A DNA stretch of 64,000 nucleotides, taken from NCBI RefSeq assembly GCF_000485595.1, contig NW_014577498.1, positions 94,582 to 158,581 of the forward strand. The letters run 5' to 3'. This DNA is from Priapulus caudatus (Eukaryota > Priapulida > Priapulimorpha > Priapulimorphida > Priapulidae). A program made the translations under genes and the position numbers. The notes under the pieces are model-generated. The model did no database searches, was not told where the DNA came from, and was given only the letters and a program-made list of their open reading frames with translations. The stretch's first letter is position 1. Each line of letters opens with the position of its first letter. Shown here piece after piece: positions 46,778 through 60,141 of this stretch.

Positions 46778-47767
46778 ATGCCGCATGCATTCCAATCTCA
46801 CGCATACCTAAGAAGGTTGTACAAATGCTGCTGCGCGTGGTGTGTCGCTTTTGCGTGTATGTCGACCGGTGCGTTGGTGTTATTTGGCTTTGTCATTGTG
46901 AAACCCTATCTGCATGCCACCGCGTTGGAGCTGACCAACTGCACTGTGCTGTTTGCCACCCAGGTGGAAGCTTGGGTCCCCTGCAAGTGTGGCCAGGGTT
47001 GCAGCTCCAGCTTCCCCTGCCTGCAGGTGATCGTCGAGTACTGGAGTGATGCGGCAAATAGTACCACACGAGCAATGATTTATGACAATGAGGAGGTTTC
47101 ACACCAGTCTCTCGGGGTACGCTTTTACCACGGTGTAACTTTGTATGGACACACTTGTCTGAGGTTATGTTGTGGCATCAAGATGTATATATGCTATAAT
47201 GAGTTAAGACGCCTATACTTATAATATATATATAAATATATATAATATACAATTATACATATACTTTGTCCATATAGCTGAGTAATGTTCTTGATAAAAT
47301 TAATCTAGTACAAAGTGCTGGTTATGTTGTTTACAATTTACAGTGTACATATCAAGTAACACTATTGCCAAATATACAATATCAATTTGTTCTCTCTGAT
47401 TTTTTTCCAGTGCACCGTGCAAGCGTGCTCAGAGCCTTCATATAATAAGAAGGTGATTGATGAATATCAGCTCAAATGGGGCCAACCTGGCCAGGAGTAC
47501 ATTTGCTGGCATGAGCCACAAGGGGAACGTGTATTGCGAGTGAGAGTGCGCAGTAAAAACCATGTCATACATTCCATGCTCTGGCCCTCACTAGGTTTCA
47601 CCTTGGCTTTGGTTTGTCTCGTCGTCTTCTTCTTTGTCTCGAGAAGGTATCAGTTGAAGAATGACCCTGTGCAGATGCAGATGCGAGACTCGCCAACTGT
47701 CACTACTCCACCCGATAATGAGAACCCTGCATTCCACCATCAATCTCAGTCAACAGATAGCGTGTAA
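46778..47767 (+). CDS. KCNMB: calcium-activated (BK) potassium channel beta subunit, two exons
   Basis: Auxiliary subunit that binds Slo1 channels in the plasma membrane and changes calcium and voltage gating. Exon 1 is 46778-47116, ending GGG|GTACGC in phase 0; exon 2 is 47411-47767 after TTTTTCCAG. Product 231 residues, near KCNMB2 and longer than KCNMB1 (191). TM1 is about 18-42. The extracellular loop has the family hallmark NCTV (54-57) and many Cys: CKCGQGC, PCLQV, then in exon 2 CTVQACSEP and CWHEPQGE. SMLWPSLGF opens TM2 (about 168-190), matching the FWP of vertebrate beta subunits. The cytoplasmic tail of about 40 residues is longer than in vertebrates and ends STDSV. Glycosylation sites NCT and NST are present. 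Subtype cannot be assigned. Confidence 0.92.
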
Positions 47768-49116
47768 CGTAGCATGGTGCGAGTACACTGTGTGTGCATA
47801 CTGTGTGCGGCTGCCCCAATATAATGTGCACATGCATACTGTGATAGATGTCTCATAGATGCATAATGATAACAATGGATGCGCAAAGTGTATTTGCACC
47901 CATAACATTACATACCCTTGCTCATCCATTGTAGTCCGTTGCACTTAGTCAATGAATTCTACAAATCTTTTCTGAAGTGTTCATAACTATGGTCATATAA
48001 AGTGGAAAATTGCCTTGATAGACCCAGGAGCACATGTTTGTTTTGTGAAAACTTTTCTATTTGAATCTCTTCTCAGTTACTACTATAGTTTACTCAGTTT
48101 CAAGTGCATGGGGGGAAATCCTAGGCAAGGCAGTTATTACCGATTATTATATTCTGATAACGTATATCACTCAAGATGTGAGGAAGGAGGTATTATTAAC
48201 TCTTGATGTGAGGCATAGCATTAGCAATAAAAATGAGTATTGTGGATTAGTTGAGAAAATGCATGTGCCATTCAGGTTCGATGACTGAAGTCAATCTGAC
48301 AATAGTGGATTTTTATAAATGCGTAGGAAATGATATATTGTATATTGCACAAGAGCACTGCTGTGTTGAGTCACTTTGTATGATTATGTTTACCTAGATC
48401 AATATAATGTGCATGTTCATACATAGATATTAAGCACAATGTTTAGATAGTGCAGTGTAAAAAAAACATTTTTGTAAAGACTTTACATAGTAGTATTAAA
48501 AACAGATTTCATCTCTGATCTCTGTTTAGTTTTATATGACATATAAGCAGAGGAACTTGTGGCACATTAAGTATAGTTGGTAATTAACAGTAATGCCACA
48601 CGCACGCAGTGTGTGCCACACACACGCACGCAGTGCCCTTTTGCAATTTTTTTGAGATAGTTATATAGTTATTTATATTAAATATATTTGTTCATGATGT
48701 ACATTTATAATAATTAATATTTAATAAAGAGAACTCATAATGAATATAATTTTATTTTGTGTGCACTTTAAACTGCAATAATTATAGACGACTGTAAAAT
48801 GTGTTATATTAAAGTATGGTATTAGTAAGTAAGTAATAGTAAAGTATTACTAAGAAAAAAGCTAGAAATGTAGATTCTAAGTTATAACCACTAAGTTATA
48901 TATTTTAATAACAATGACATAAGTATCGTACAACAATGAATGCATTATTATTGAGCCTGCAGGGGTGGATCTAGCTTTCAGGATACGGGGGGGGGGAGAG
49001 TTGATATTTGAGTAAAGGGGTGCCGAAGGCACGCGGTGCTAGGGTCCCCCATTTTACTAGTATCATGATAACATTAGTCAGTAGTTGAACGGGGGGGGGG
49101 GGTTGCAACCCCACCT
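47768..49116. other. 3' UTR and gene-free interval
   Basis: AT-rich sequence, presumably the BK beta 3' UTR up to about 48750. Two G runs occur at 48990 and 49091. No coding frame supported. Confidence 0.5.
48226..48231 (+). terminator. possible polyadenylation signal, BK beta-subunit gene
   Basis: AATAAA about 460 bases after the stop. A second, better-placed AATAAA at 48723-48728 is followed by TTTTATTTTGTGTGCAC, a GT-rich downstream element, and would give a 1 kb 3' UTR. Confidence 0.5.
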
Positions 49117-49818
49117 CTAGATCTATAACACTTGCCTGTGTAGGCCTATAAGTAAATCAATTCCCTTTGGCATAATATGGAGGTTAAATCTTTAGCTAAT
49201 CATACTGACATGTTAAACTGCTGCTGCTGCCTAGACCGCAAAATTTTAATTTCTTTGACTGTTTGGTAATTACAAATAATATGTGCACATCGTAAGATAA
49301 AGCACCTTTTCAGCATCACATTTCTTTTGCAACTCCACAAAGATAATCATGTCTAACTCCTAAACAACAGTGAGTTAACAGTGAACCACAGATTTAAAAT
49401 TGCCATTCAACACAAAAATAAATACAATTATTGAGTTCAATATTTGACATTGTGCATAATGAATCTAAAGTATGAACGTCGAACGGCCTGAAAAGTGCAC
49501 TACGAGTGTTATACATAATAATATATGAAAGACAGTAAAGAAACTCACTTATTTGATCATTCTCCTTTGCACGAAAACAAATTGATCACACCGACGAGAA
49601 TTACATATATTATAGTATAATATATATATATATATTATATAGCTTTATAGCGAGCACAGCACAGTTTCTGACGTCATCAAAGGACCGCACTGAACATTCA
49701 AACAGTCTTTCTTTTAAAATGAATCGCACAACGCTCCGATGTTAAATGTGTGGGGAAAGCCATTACACGTGATGCTAGCATTATGTATGAGGTGAATTCT
49801 GAGGTCAGGTTTGCTTAA

Positions 49819-50712
49819 AGGCATAATAGGCGCCATTGAATATGCAAAGTTGACGCTACAGTAACTGGCACCTTGTGTAGTTAATAAATTACATTACCTT
49901 ATAGCCAAACGCGTATTAGTTTGTCCAATATCACTGCGCTAATTATAAGAATGTCTAATTGAAATCTGTAAATCTGGTAATCTGGCGCCAATGCTAATTG
50001 GTTGCCAAGCAAATTAGCCTCGATTCGGTTAGGTGACGTCACATGTTGCTCGGGTGTTGAGCAGAGAATTGTTTGTCCCGGGATGCTTATAACGACTAAT
50101 CACTAATGAGCTTAGAATGTATCTCTGGGTGTATTCCTTCGGTATTGAGGCACAAGTAAATAACCGTGGGTGCTAATGAACGGGTACCAACATGTCTTCA
50201 ATTTCGGACACAGGTGTATTCGTTTGACCAATATACGTAAATACACGTAGTGCAGTCTGCTTTCTATGTCAAGTCGTGGGCGTGGTTAGTCCCCGATCCC
50301 CGCCATAGTGTTGGCCCCAACCAGCCTACTTCATTATCACGAGGCGTCCGTGATTCGTACGTGGATTCCACGTTCATTACAATCAGAGGCTACTGTTATG
50401 TATACAGTTACGGTACTGTTACTATCGCTAGCATTGCGTACGGCCCAAACATGCGTGCGAAAATGTCCGGTGCATATAAATCTGTATCACACCCCGTTTC
50501 GCCGTATGCCGGTTTCGAAACTGTAAACAAGTCAGTCAAACCTGATTCTTGGACTGCGGATTTCAATTAGACATTTCTTAGTAACCAGCAGTGATATTGG
50601 ACAAACTAATACGTGTTTGGCTATAAGATAATGTATTATTTTAAAAGCTACACAAGGTGCCAGTTACTGTAGCATTCGTCAACTTTGCATAATCAATGGG
50701 CCTATTATTCTT
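49819..50712. mobile_element. TTAA fold-back element, long form
   Basis: TTAA at 49815-49818 and 50713-50716. The left end AGGCATAATAGG, CATTGAATATGCAAAGTTGA and ACTGGCACCTTGTGTAG is mirrored at the right. Arms are about 125 bases. The core carries TGACGTCACATG. Confidence 0.85.
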
Positions 50713-50949
50713 TTAAATAAATGTAATAATCTTTACGTCTAAATACGTAAAAAAGGCTAGCAAACGTTGGATTTCAAATCATTTAGCCTTGCACATTTCA
50801 TTGCATTTATTTACTCTCTTGATATATATATATATTATTAGTAGCAGTAGTAGTATAGTATCAAGAGCGTATTATTGAGAGCTACAACGGTGAAATACAA
50901 CAACCATGTTGTAGTTTCAGTGGAATTAGTAAACTTTGCCTGTTTATTT

Positions 50950-52121
50950 AGCTCATCTGACATAGTCAGATGCAGCTTGTAGATCGCATGATCGTCCGTC
51001 GCCCGTCGTCAACAGTTGGCACAAATCTAAACGGCTCGACGTACGGTCACGATATTCGGGACCGTGGGGGGTAATCCGAAAACGAGTTGGGATGTCGAAG
51101 CTGGGGGTCAAAGGTCAAAGGTCAAGAGGTGTAAAAGAAGGGGGAAATTCACTCCTTAACTTAAGGTATAGGGAGGAAATGAGAATTGCTGCACAAATCT
51201 AACCGGCTCACGCTAGGCTCGTGATAGTTGGTGTAATAGCATCATGGTAGGAAAGGCCATCACTGGTGCTGAAATTGGAGGTCACAGGGTGAAAGGTCAT
51301 GGGCACAGGGCAGATTTTAGACATTTTCTGAGGACATGGTCTGACGGAGCGATTGAAAAACTTTTTTTGTTTCAGCGGTGACTTAGCATTTTTATGGCAT
51401 TATTGAAAGGACGCATGAAATCTACTTTCTGCTGACATGCAAAGAGTAAGTGCAGATAACCTTTTGACCCTCAAGAGGAGGGGTTAAACTGGATTTGTTG
51501 ACTGTCTGTTAGAAAGAATTTGACTGCCGGGTTTGCTAGTAGAATCTTACATGCTGGATGTATGAGGCTACAATGTCACAGTGAAAATTTAAAAGCTAAA
51601 TTTGGTTAAAGCAAGTTTACTGTCCTCTCAAATGTATAATTTCTATGGCATTCTGTACTGGCAGTATGTTCACATTTAACGTATGCCACTGCCAGTGGCT
51701 ACTTGTAGTGCTGTGTTTGGTGGTCACTGTGGTAGTTTTTGCTGCGTTTAATTGGTTAGCAGGTGGCAGCTCTTCTATTCTGCAGCCTGTAGGCTTGCGT
51801 AGTAATGTGATGAGTGACTTAAACCTATTCTGTTCTTGCAAATAGGGTTGTGCTTTGTCTACTACGTTCGAAGTTGGAGCTGTCCATAAAAACTTTAATG
51901 CCGGAAGAAGCTAACGTACGCGCTCGTGGCAAACCTTTTCATAACGATTTCCAACGACATTCTTTGACAGAAGGTTCCTGATTACCATCCCTGTGAATCA
52001 CCTGTTTGGCGTTGTAATGTGAACACATGGCGACTAAAGCAGGGTTACTAGAATCCCACCACTCCACCACAGTAGTCACCGCAGTAGACGTTAGATGACG
52101 CTGTCGCTCCGCGGCACTTGT
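50950..52121. mobile_element. DR1 repeat family, longest copy
   Basis: Ends AGCTCATCTGACATAGTCAG and GACGCTGTCGCTCCGCGGCACTTGT. Holds AGGTCAAAGGTCA (51112-51124), a perfect DR1, inside GGGTCAAAGGTCAAAGGTCA. No coding frame. Confidence 0.8.
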
Positions 52122-52773
52122 TTTACAATTATTTTGTGTATTTATATTCAGCAGTCCTACTTGATAATATAAAAACCATCCACTTGTCCATACGATGCCC
52201 CTACCTGAGATATTAAGCGGTCAAATCTAGTATTTTTGGCGAAAATCGAACTGGAGTTTGGCTGCGACCTGCGACTCTCCCACGTTTAGTGATGACTTTC
52301 GCGGAAACCTCGCATTTCCGTCATTCATTGACAAATGGAATCCTTTTCCTTCTACTATCTTTTCTCGGCATTTCTAGTCATGGACGCAGCCATTACTCCA
52401 CAATAACGTCTTGTTATTTATCGCCATGGTGATGACCACCTCTTGCGCTGGATTTAGCAAACTCTGTAGTAATACGTAATGAGTCAGCGCTACACAGCGG
52501 CGACGCACGAGGCAACATACTGGACACTAATCGCGGACCAGTTGCAGCCTAGCAGCCAACTCCAGTTCGATTTTCGCAAAATACTAGATTTGACGTCAGC
52601 GTAGTCAGCGTAGGACTCGTATGGACAAGCGGATGATTTTATATTTACAAGGTAGGACTGCTGAATAACAATACCGCAAAGATTGTCTAAATAAAACGGG
52701 TAAAGTTTAATAATTCCTGAAACTACAAATGGTTGTTGCATTTCACCATTGTACACTCTCATACTTCACTTAA

Positions 52774-53438
52774 AGGCATAACTAGGCCCATTGAGTATGC
52801 AATGTTGACGAATGCTAGAGTAACTGGCCCTTGTGTAGTTATAAGTACATAACCTTATAGCCCCAAAACGCGTATTAGTTTTGTCCCAATATACTGCTGT
52901 TACATACAAACAAGACTTGAATCGGTTGTTGATATTCATTTACGTGGCCGTAAATGTCATCCGGAATCAAGCGATGACGTAACATTTGTGTGGCCCGTAT
53001 GTTTTGGACTGCCAGATGAAAATGGAGGTGTCAGCGTGTAACCACGGCCACGGACTAAACATGGAAATGGAGTAAAACACACTCCACAACGTACTAATGA
53101 CGGACGCACGTGGACAGCCCTGACAAAAAGTTCCTTATCACGAGCGTACATGTTTATGAAATCACTGATGATAGCATTGCGTACGGCCGAGCGTGCGTAC
53201 GAAAATGTCCGGTGCGCTATAAATCTGTATCACCCGCTTCGCCGCCAGCGGTTTGAAACTGTAAACAACTGATTTTTGGTCTGCGGATTTCAATTATACA
53301 TTTCTTAGTAACCAGCAGTGATATTGGACAAACTAATACGTGTTTGGATGTAAGGTTATGTACTTATTAACTACACAAGGTGCCAGTTACTCTAGCATTC
53401 GTCAACATTGCATAATCAATGGGCCTAGTAGTATGCCT
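52774..53438. mobile_element. TTAA fold-back element, short form
   Basis: TTAA at 52770-52773 and 53439-53442; ends AGGCATAACTAGGCCCATTG and GGGCCTAGTAGTATGCCT. Core differs from the long form (includes CCACGGCCACGGAC). Confidence 0.85.
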
Positions 53439-53530
53439 TTAATACGCTCTTGATAGTATTATTATTAAAAACGGAACAAGAGAAAGATAAAAAGATCACC
53501 ACCATGTTCTGAAGGTTTCCAATTCAAATT

Positions 53531-54649
53531 TCAAATACAGGGATGAAGTGCCATGATGGCAGCGAATTCCAGGCCAGTCCTGTGCCACCAGTACATTGCA
53601 AAAACCATGATGATGTGCCACCACTGATGACTGTGCCCAACATAGTCCAATTTACCTGCAGTCAATCAGCCAAACGAATTATATAACTCCAAACTATATA
53701 TATATATATATATAATTATATATATGAGTCACTCCAGGAAAACTTTAAGTCTTTTACAGACAGGTGTTTGTTCGAGAGGTGCACATAACACAGGTTTGTG
53801 TATACACTAGCTCTATTTTTAATAGCTCTGACAAAAGCACAATCAGGTTAGTACTGAACAGTAAGTTAAATGTGATGTACATAACTCAGCAAGTATCTTA
53901 GCAGCAGACAGATTTTCAAATATCGTAAACATATTACACATTTATTAGTATCCATAAAATATCAGCCCTAATCAATATAAAATGTGTTATAATGATTTAT
54001 CACAGGTTAGACAGGTAAAGTTTTACTGGAGGGGTGTGGGTGCAGGCAAAAGGTATTCCTGACTAAATATAATTTAAATACAAAAATGCAACCAACACTC
54101 ACCTGGTAACCAACGTTCAGGTATCATGAATATGTAAAATCCAAATGCCACCCCACACACCAGGTACATCGTGATTACCTTGGGGATAAACACCTAGTGT
54201 AGGAAGAAACAGAGTACCATGAGCAATTTTTTATGGGAAGTAACGCATACAATATTGAATCTTGATTATATAAAAAATTTAAGATATAAACTACACACTA
54301 TTCATTACCATTTTATTTAGTTTTAATCATGCATATTACTAAGTAGTACTAGTAGTACTGCGATACAATATTATATTGCACAAGGTCTTATATGGGATAC
54401 CCATACGTCACATAACACCGATTGTTATTCAAGTTATTCACGCCTCCTTACCTGTACAATACTGCTTTGCCAACCACCATTTAGATATATCCAGTGCAGA
54501 CAAGGGATGACACCATACGCAGCCAATAAAGCATACATCACCAAGCGCCTGACCCTCCACTTTTCTGATAGGAACTGAGAGTGCAATTGCATGGACATCA
54601 CGGCTATGACCATAAATGCAAACATTCCCATGTAGAAATCTCTCCACAC
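53531..54649 (-). CDS. PAQR3: PAQR3, last three exons
   Basis: Seven-helix progestin/adipoQ-receptor family protein; vertebrate PAQR3 sits in the Golgi and tethers Raf-1. Exons in transcript order: 54649-54452, 54193-54103, 53655-53531, with GT-AG borders and phases 0, 1 and stop. The first reads VWRDFYMGMFAFMVIAVMSM, then YGVIPCLHWIYLNGGWQSSI, matching the helix 5-6 region. The second has VFIPKVITMYLVCGVAFGFY and MIPERWLPG. The last has the family signature GHSHQWWH followed by MYWWHRTGLEF and ends HPCI-TGA. The N-terminal half is missing: no matching exon occurs upstream in the unit, so it lies beyond 62325 or outside the window. Confidence 0.93.
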
Positions 54650-55934
54650 CTGCAAGTTTTTAAATGACATTATACACAAAGACTTATTAGCACACAATAT
54701 TAAACATGTAAATTTATGTAAGCATATATAACTAGATTACAATGATAACAGTTATGACCAGATTAAAATTAATAAATCCTTTTTATTTTTCATATCTACC
54801 TCATCTCTTTTATTTATGTAAGGATACACTCAAGCTTTTGCACGGATATTGCTCTAATGAAGAGTAAACGTTCATTGGCCAATAAATCGAATCAATCACA
54901 CGTTTTATTTATAGATGAGATGTATCTCTATGCTCAAACCAAAAATTTCATGAAATTTCAGCACCCAATTATGTAACAACACAAATTTTGAGTTTTTATG
55001 TAAATATGGTATTTTTGATATTTCTCAATTACCACAATTACAGAGTATGAAACCAAAATTCTATATAATGAGCTGTAAATTCTATTTTCGACCCCGTGGC
55101 AATTTCAACTATCACTGGCAGATGACAGCTGTAGAAGGGTGGACGCTGATGGATTCTGGCATAATGTATACCGTAAAAAAGCTGGATGTATCATGTCTCT
55201 GACGTCATCAGTGCTTAAAGGGCCACGGCTCACTACACACATACACAGGCAATCAAAACGCTCTGAAAGTTCACATGCATCGTTATATAAAACAAGAGCC
55301 GCAGAGCGTCTGGGCTCATCTGGGGTCTGTTGCTACGGTTATGAACGTACAATTTCAGTCGTGCGTAGTGACACATTTGTTAGGCGCAGATATGCAGATA
55401 CGCAGTTGCGTACACATCATTGTTAGGACACGCTCACTACTAGATCTATAACACTTGCCTGTGTAGGCCTATAAGTAAATCAATTCCCTTTGGCATAATA
55501 TGGAGGTTAAATCTTTAGCTAATCATACTGACATGTTAAAACTGCTGCTGCTGCCTAGACCGCAAAATTTTAATTTCTTTGACTGTTTGGTAAATTACCA
55601 ATATATGTGCACATCGTAAGATAAAGCACCTTTTCAGCATCACATTTCTTTTGCAACTCCACAAAGATAATCATGTCTAACTCCTAAACAACAGTGAGTT
55701 AACAGTGAAACACAGATTTAAAATTGCCATTCAACACAAAAATAAATACAATTATTGAGTTCAATATTTGACATTGTGCATAATGAATCTAAAGGTATGA
55801 AACGTCGAACGGCCTGAAAAGTGACATACGAGTGTTATCACATAATAATATTATGAAAGACTAGTAAAGAAACTCACTTATTTGATCATTCTCCTTTGCA
55901 CGAAAACAAATTGATAAACACACGACAGAATTAC

Positions 55935-55970
<36 letters not shown>

Positions 55971-56144
55971 CTATATAGCACAGCACAGTTTCTGACGTCA
56001 TCAAAGGACCGCACTGAACATTCAAACAGTCTTTTCTTTTAAATGAATCGCACAACGCTCCGATGTTAAATGTGTATGGGAAAGCCAATTACACGTGATG
56101 CTAGCATTATGTATGAGGTGAATTCTGAGGTCAGGTTTGCTTAA

Positions 56145-57035
56145 AGGCATAATAGGCCCATTGAATATGCAAAGTTGACGCTACAGTAACTGGCACCTTG
56201 TGTAGTTAATAAATACATTACCTTATAGCCAAACGCGTATTAGTTTGTCCAATATCACTGCTAATTAATAAGAAATGTCTAATTGAAATCTGTAAATCTG
56301 GTAATCTGGCGCCAATGCTAAATTGGTTGCCAAGCAAATTAGCCTCGAATTCGGTTAGGTGACGTCACATGTTGCTACGGGTGTTGAGCAGAGAATTGTT
56401 TGTCCCGGGATGCTTATAACGACTAATCACTAATGAGCTAGTAGAATGTATCTCTGGGTGTATTCTCGGTATTGAGGCACAAGTAAATAACCGTGGGTGC
56501 TAATGAACGGGTACCAACATGTCTTCAATTTCGGACACAGGTGTATTCGTTTGACCAATATACGTAAATACACGTAGTGCAGTCTGCTTTCTATGTCAAG
56601 TCTGTGGCCGTGGTTAGTCCCCGATCCCCCCATAGTGTTGGCCCCCAACACAGCCTACTTCATTATCACGAGCGTCCGTGATTCGTACGTGGATTCCACG
56701 TTCATTACAATCAGAGCTACTGTTATGTATACAGTTACGGTACTGTACTATCGCTAGCATTGCGTACGGCCAAACATGCGTGCGAAAATGTCCGGTGCAC
56801 TATAAATCTGTATCACACCCGTTTCGCCGTATGCGGTTTCGAAACTGTAAACAAGTCAGTCAACTGATTTCTTGGACTGCGGATTTCAATTAGACATTTC
56901 TTAGTAACCAGCAGTGATATTGGACAAACTAATACGTGTTTGGCTATAAGATAATGTACTTATTTTAAAACTACACAAGGTGCCAGTTACTGTAGCATTC
57001 GTCAACTTTGCATAATCAATGGGCCTATTATTCTT
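56145..57035. mobile_element. TTAA fold-back element, long form, unit 2 copy
   Basis: Counterpart of 49819-50712, nearly identical, with TTAA at 56141-56144 and 57036-57039. Confidence 0.85.
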
Positions 57036-57275
57036 TTAAATAAATGTAATAACTCTTACGTAAAATACGTAAAAAAAGGCTAGCAAACGTTGGATTTCAA
57101 ATCATTTAGCCTTGCACATTTCATTGCATTTATTTACTCTCTTGATATATATATATATATATTAGTAGCAGTAGTAGTATAGTATCAAGAGCGTATTAAT
57201 TGAGAGCATACAACGGTGAAATACAACAACCATGTTGTAGTTTCAGTGGAATTAGTAAACTTTGCCTGTTTTATT

Positions 57276-58533
57276 AGCTCATCTGACATAGTCAGATGCA
57301 GCTTGTAGAATCGCATGATCGTCCGTCCGTCCGTCCGTCAACAGTTGGGCACAAATCTAAACGGCTCGACGTACGGTCACGATATTCGGGACGTGGGGGG
57401 GCGCTAATCCGAAAACGAGTTTGGATGTCGAAGTGGCGCGCGTCAAAGCCGTCAAAGGTCAGAGGTGCTAAAAGAAGGGGCCCGAACATTCACTCGCTTA
57501 CGTTAAGGTATAGCGAGCGAAATGCCAGAATTGCTGCAACAAATCTAAACCGCGCCTCAACCTAGGCTCGTGATAGTTGCCGTGTATAAGCCGATCCATG
57601 CTAGGCAAAAAGCCATCACTGTGCCTGTAAATTGGAGGTCACAGGGCTGAAAGGGTCATATTGGGCACAGGGCCCCAGATTTTAGACATTTTTCTGAGCG
57701 ACATGGTCTGACGGAGCGATTGAAAAACTTTTTGTTTCAGCCGCGGCCTGACCTAGCATTTTATGGCATTATTTGAAAGGACCATGAAATCTACTTTCTG
57801 CGCTGACATGCAAAGAGTAAGGTGCTCAGATAACTCTTTTGAACCCTCAAGAGCGAGGCGTTAAAACATGGATTTGTTGACTGTCTGCTTAGGCAAAAGA
57901 ATTTGACTGCCGGGTTTGCTAGTAGGAATACTATACATGCCCTGCGATGCTATGAGGCCTACAATGTCAGCAGTGAAATATTCAAAAGCTAAATTGGTTA
58001 AAGAAGCGTTTATGCTCTCCTTAAATTGTATAATTTCTATTTGCGCATTCTGTACTGGTCAGCTATGTTACATTTAACGTATGCCACTGCCAGTGCTACT
58101 GGCAGCTGCATGTGTTGGTGGCCTACTGTGTTAGTTTTTGCCCCTGCGTTAATTGCCGTACAGCGTGGCAGGCTGCTCTATTGCAGCCTGTAGCGCCTTG
58201 CCGCGTAGGTAAATGGTATGAGTGCTTACCATTTCTGTCTTGCCCATATAGTTCGCCTTTCTACTAGCTACGATGGCGAGCTTCCATCTGTTTAATCCGA
58301 AGAACACTGAAAGTACGCCGCCCCATCTTGTGCCAACTTTATAACGATTCCAACGAACAATTCCTTTGAGAAGGTCCTGAGTACCTCCCTGTGCAGATTT
58401 CACTGTTTCGCGCGTGCTAGTGAAGCACATTTGCGGACTAACAGGGTTTACTAGAATCCCACACATCCACACAGAGTCATCCGCAGCGTAGGACGCTTAG
58501 GCATGACCGCCTGCCTCGCTCCGCGGCCACTTG
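57276..58533. mobile_element. DR1 repeat family, unit 2 copy, indel-rich
   Basis: Counterpart of 50950-52121. The extra C/G bases begin inside it near 57400 and break the AGGTCA half-sites. Confidence 0.75.
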
Positions 58534-59253
58534 CCCTTTTAACATTATTTGTGGTATTATTATTCAGCCCCAGTCCTACCTTTGCATATATAAAAACCAA
58601 CCACTTGTCCATACGATGCCCTACCCTTGCAGATATTAAGCGCGTCAAATCTGAGCTATTTTGCGAAAATCGAACTGGAGTGGCTGCCGACCTGCCGACT
58701 CTCCCACGTTTTAGCTGATGACTTCGCGCCAAACCTCGCATTTCGCGTCATTCATTGACAAATGGAATCCTTTTCCTTCTACTATCTTTTCTCGCATTTT
58801 AGCTCATGGACGCAGCCATAATACTCCACAATAACGTCTTGTTATTTATCGCGCCATGCCGTGATGACCCACCTCTGCGCCTGCGATTTAGCAAATCTGT
58901 AGTAATGACGTAATGAGTCAGCCGCCTACACAGCCGGCGACGGAGGCACATACTGGACACATAATCGCCCGGCCGACAGTTGCCCAGCTAGCAGCCCAAC
59001 TCCAGCCTTCGATTTTCGCCCCCCAAAATACTAGATTTGACGCTCAGCGCTAGTCAGCGTGAGCGCCACATGCTATGGACAAGCGTGCGATGGATTTTAT
59101 ATTATTCAAGGTAGCCGACTGCTGCAATAACAATACCACCCCAAAGAATTGCTCTAAATAAAACGGCGCTAAGCTCCCTTAATAATTCCACTGAAACTAC
59201 AACATGCGTTGCTTGCCGCATTTCACCATTGTACACTCATAAACTTCACTTAA

Positions 59254-60040
59254 AGCCTCATACTAGGCCCCATTGAGTAATGCCAATGGTTGACGAATGC
59301 TTAGAGCTAACTGGCACCTTGCTGCTAGTTCTATAAGTACATAACTTATAGCCAAACGGCTATTAGTCCTTGCCAAATATCAACTGCTGCGCTTCGATTA
59401 CAAACAAGCATCTGGAAATCGCGTGTTGATATTCATTTACGCTTTTTTTACCGCCCTAAATGTCATCCAGCAATCAAGCGATGACGCCCTAAACATTTGT
59501 GTGGCCCCCGTATGCCTTTTGCCGACGCCCAGTGAAATGGCAGCCGTGGTCAGCCGTGTAACCACGCGCCACGGACGTAAACATGCCGGCCCAAATGGGA
59601 GCTAAAACACACTCCACAACCGCTACTTAATGACGGGACGCCCACAAGTGCCCGACAGCCCCCCTGGACAAAAAGTTCCTTATCACGCAGGCTACATGCT
59701 TTATGAAAGTCACTGATGATAAGCATTGCGTTACGCGCCCCGACAGCGTGCCGTACGAAAATGCTCCCGGTGCGCTGAGTAAATCTGTATCACCCGCTTC
59801 GCCGCCGGGCCTAGCGCGTTTGAAACTGTAAAACAACTGATTTTTGGTACTGCCGGATTTCAATTATAACATTTCTTTAGTTAACCAGGCCCAGCTGATA
59901 AAAACCCTGATATTGGCAAACAATCTAATAACGTGTATTGGATGTAGGTTATGTACTTATTAAACTACACAAGGTGCCAAGCTTAACTCTAGATTCGTCA
60001 ACATTGCCAATTAATCAATTGCGGCCCTAGTAGTATGCCT
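59254..60040. mobile_element. TTAA fold-back element, short form, indel-rich copy
   Basis: Counterpart of 52774-53438, with TTAA still present at 59250-59253 and 60041-60044. Confidence 0.75.
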
Positions 60041-60141
60041 TTAATACGCTCTTGGATAGCTTGTATTAATTAAAAACGCGCGAACAAGAGAAAGATAAAA
60101 AGATGCACCACCAATGTTGCTAAGGTTTCCAAGTATCAAAT

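Larger units (their letters stand above)
49117..55440. repeat. tandem duplication unit 1 (6.3 kb)
   Basis: From CTAGATCTATAACACTTGCC to TTAGGACACGCTCACTA. It holds two TTAA fold-back elements, one DR1 repeat and PAQR3 exons. The same order of features recurs in unit 2 directly downstream. Confidence 0.9.

Noticed and set aside
50250-50570. 106-codon frame in the long TTAA element, considered as a transposase remnant
   Set aside because: No transposase motif; the same frame is broken in the unit 2 copy, and the element is a non-autonomous fold-back.
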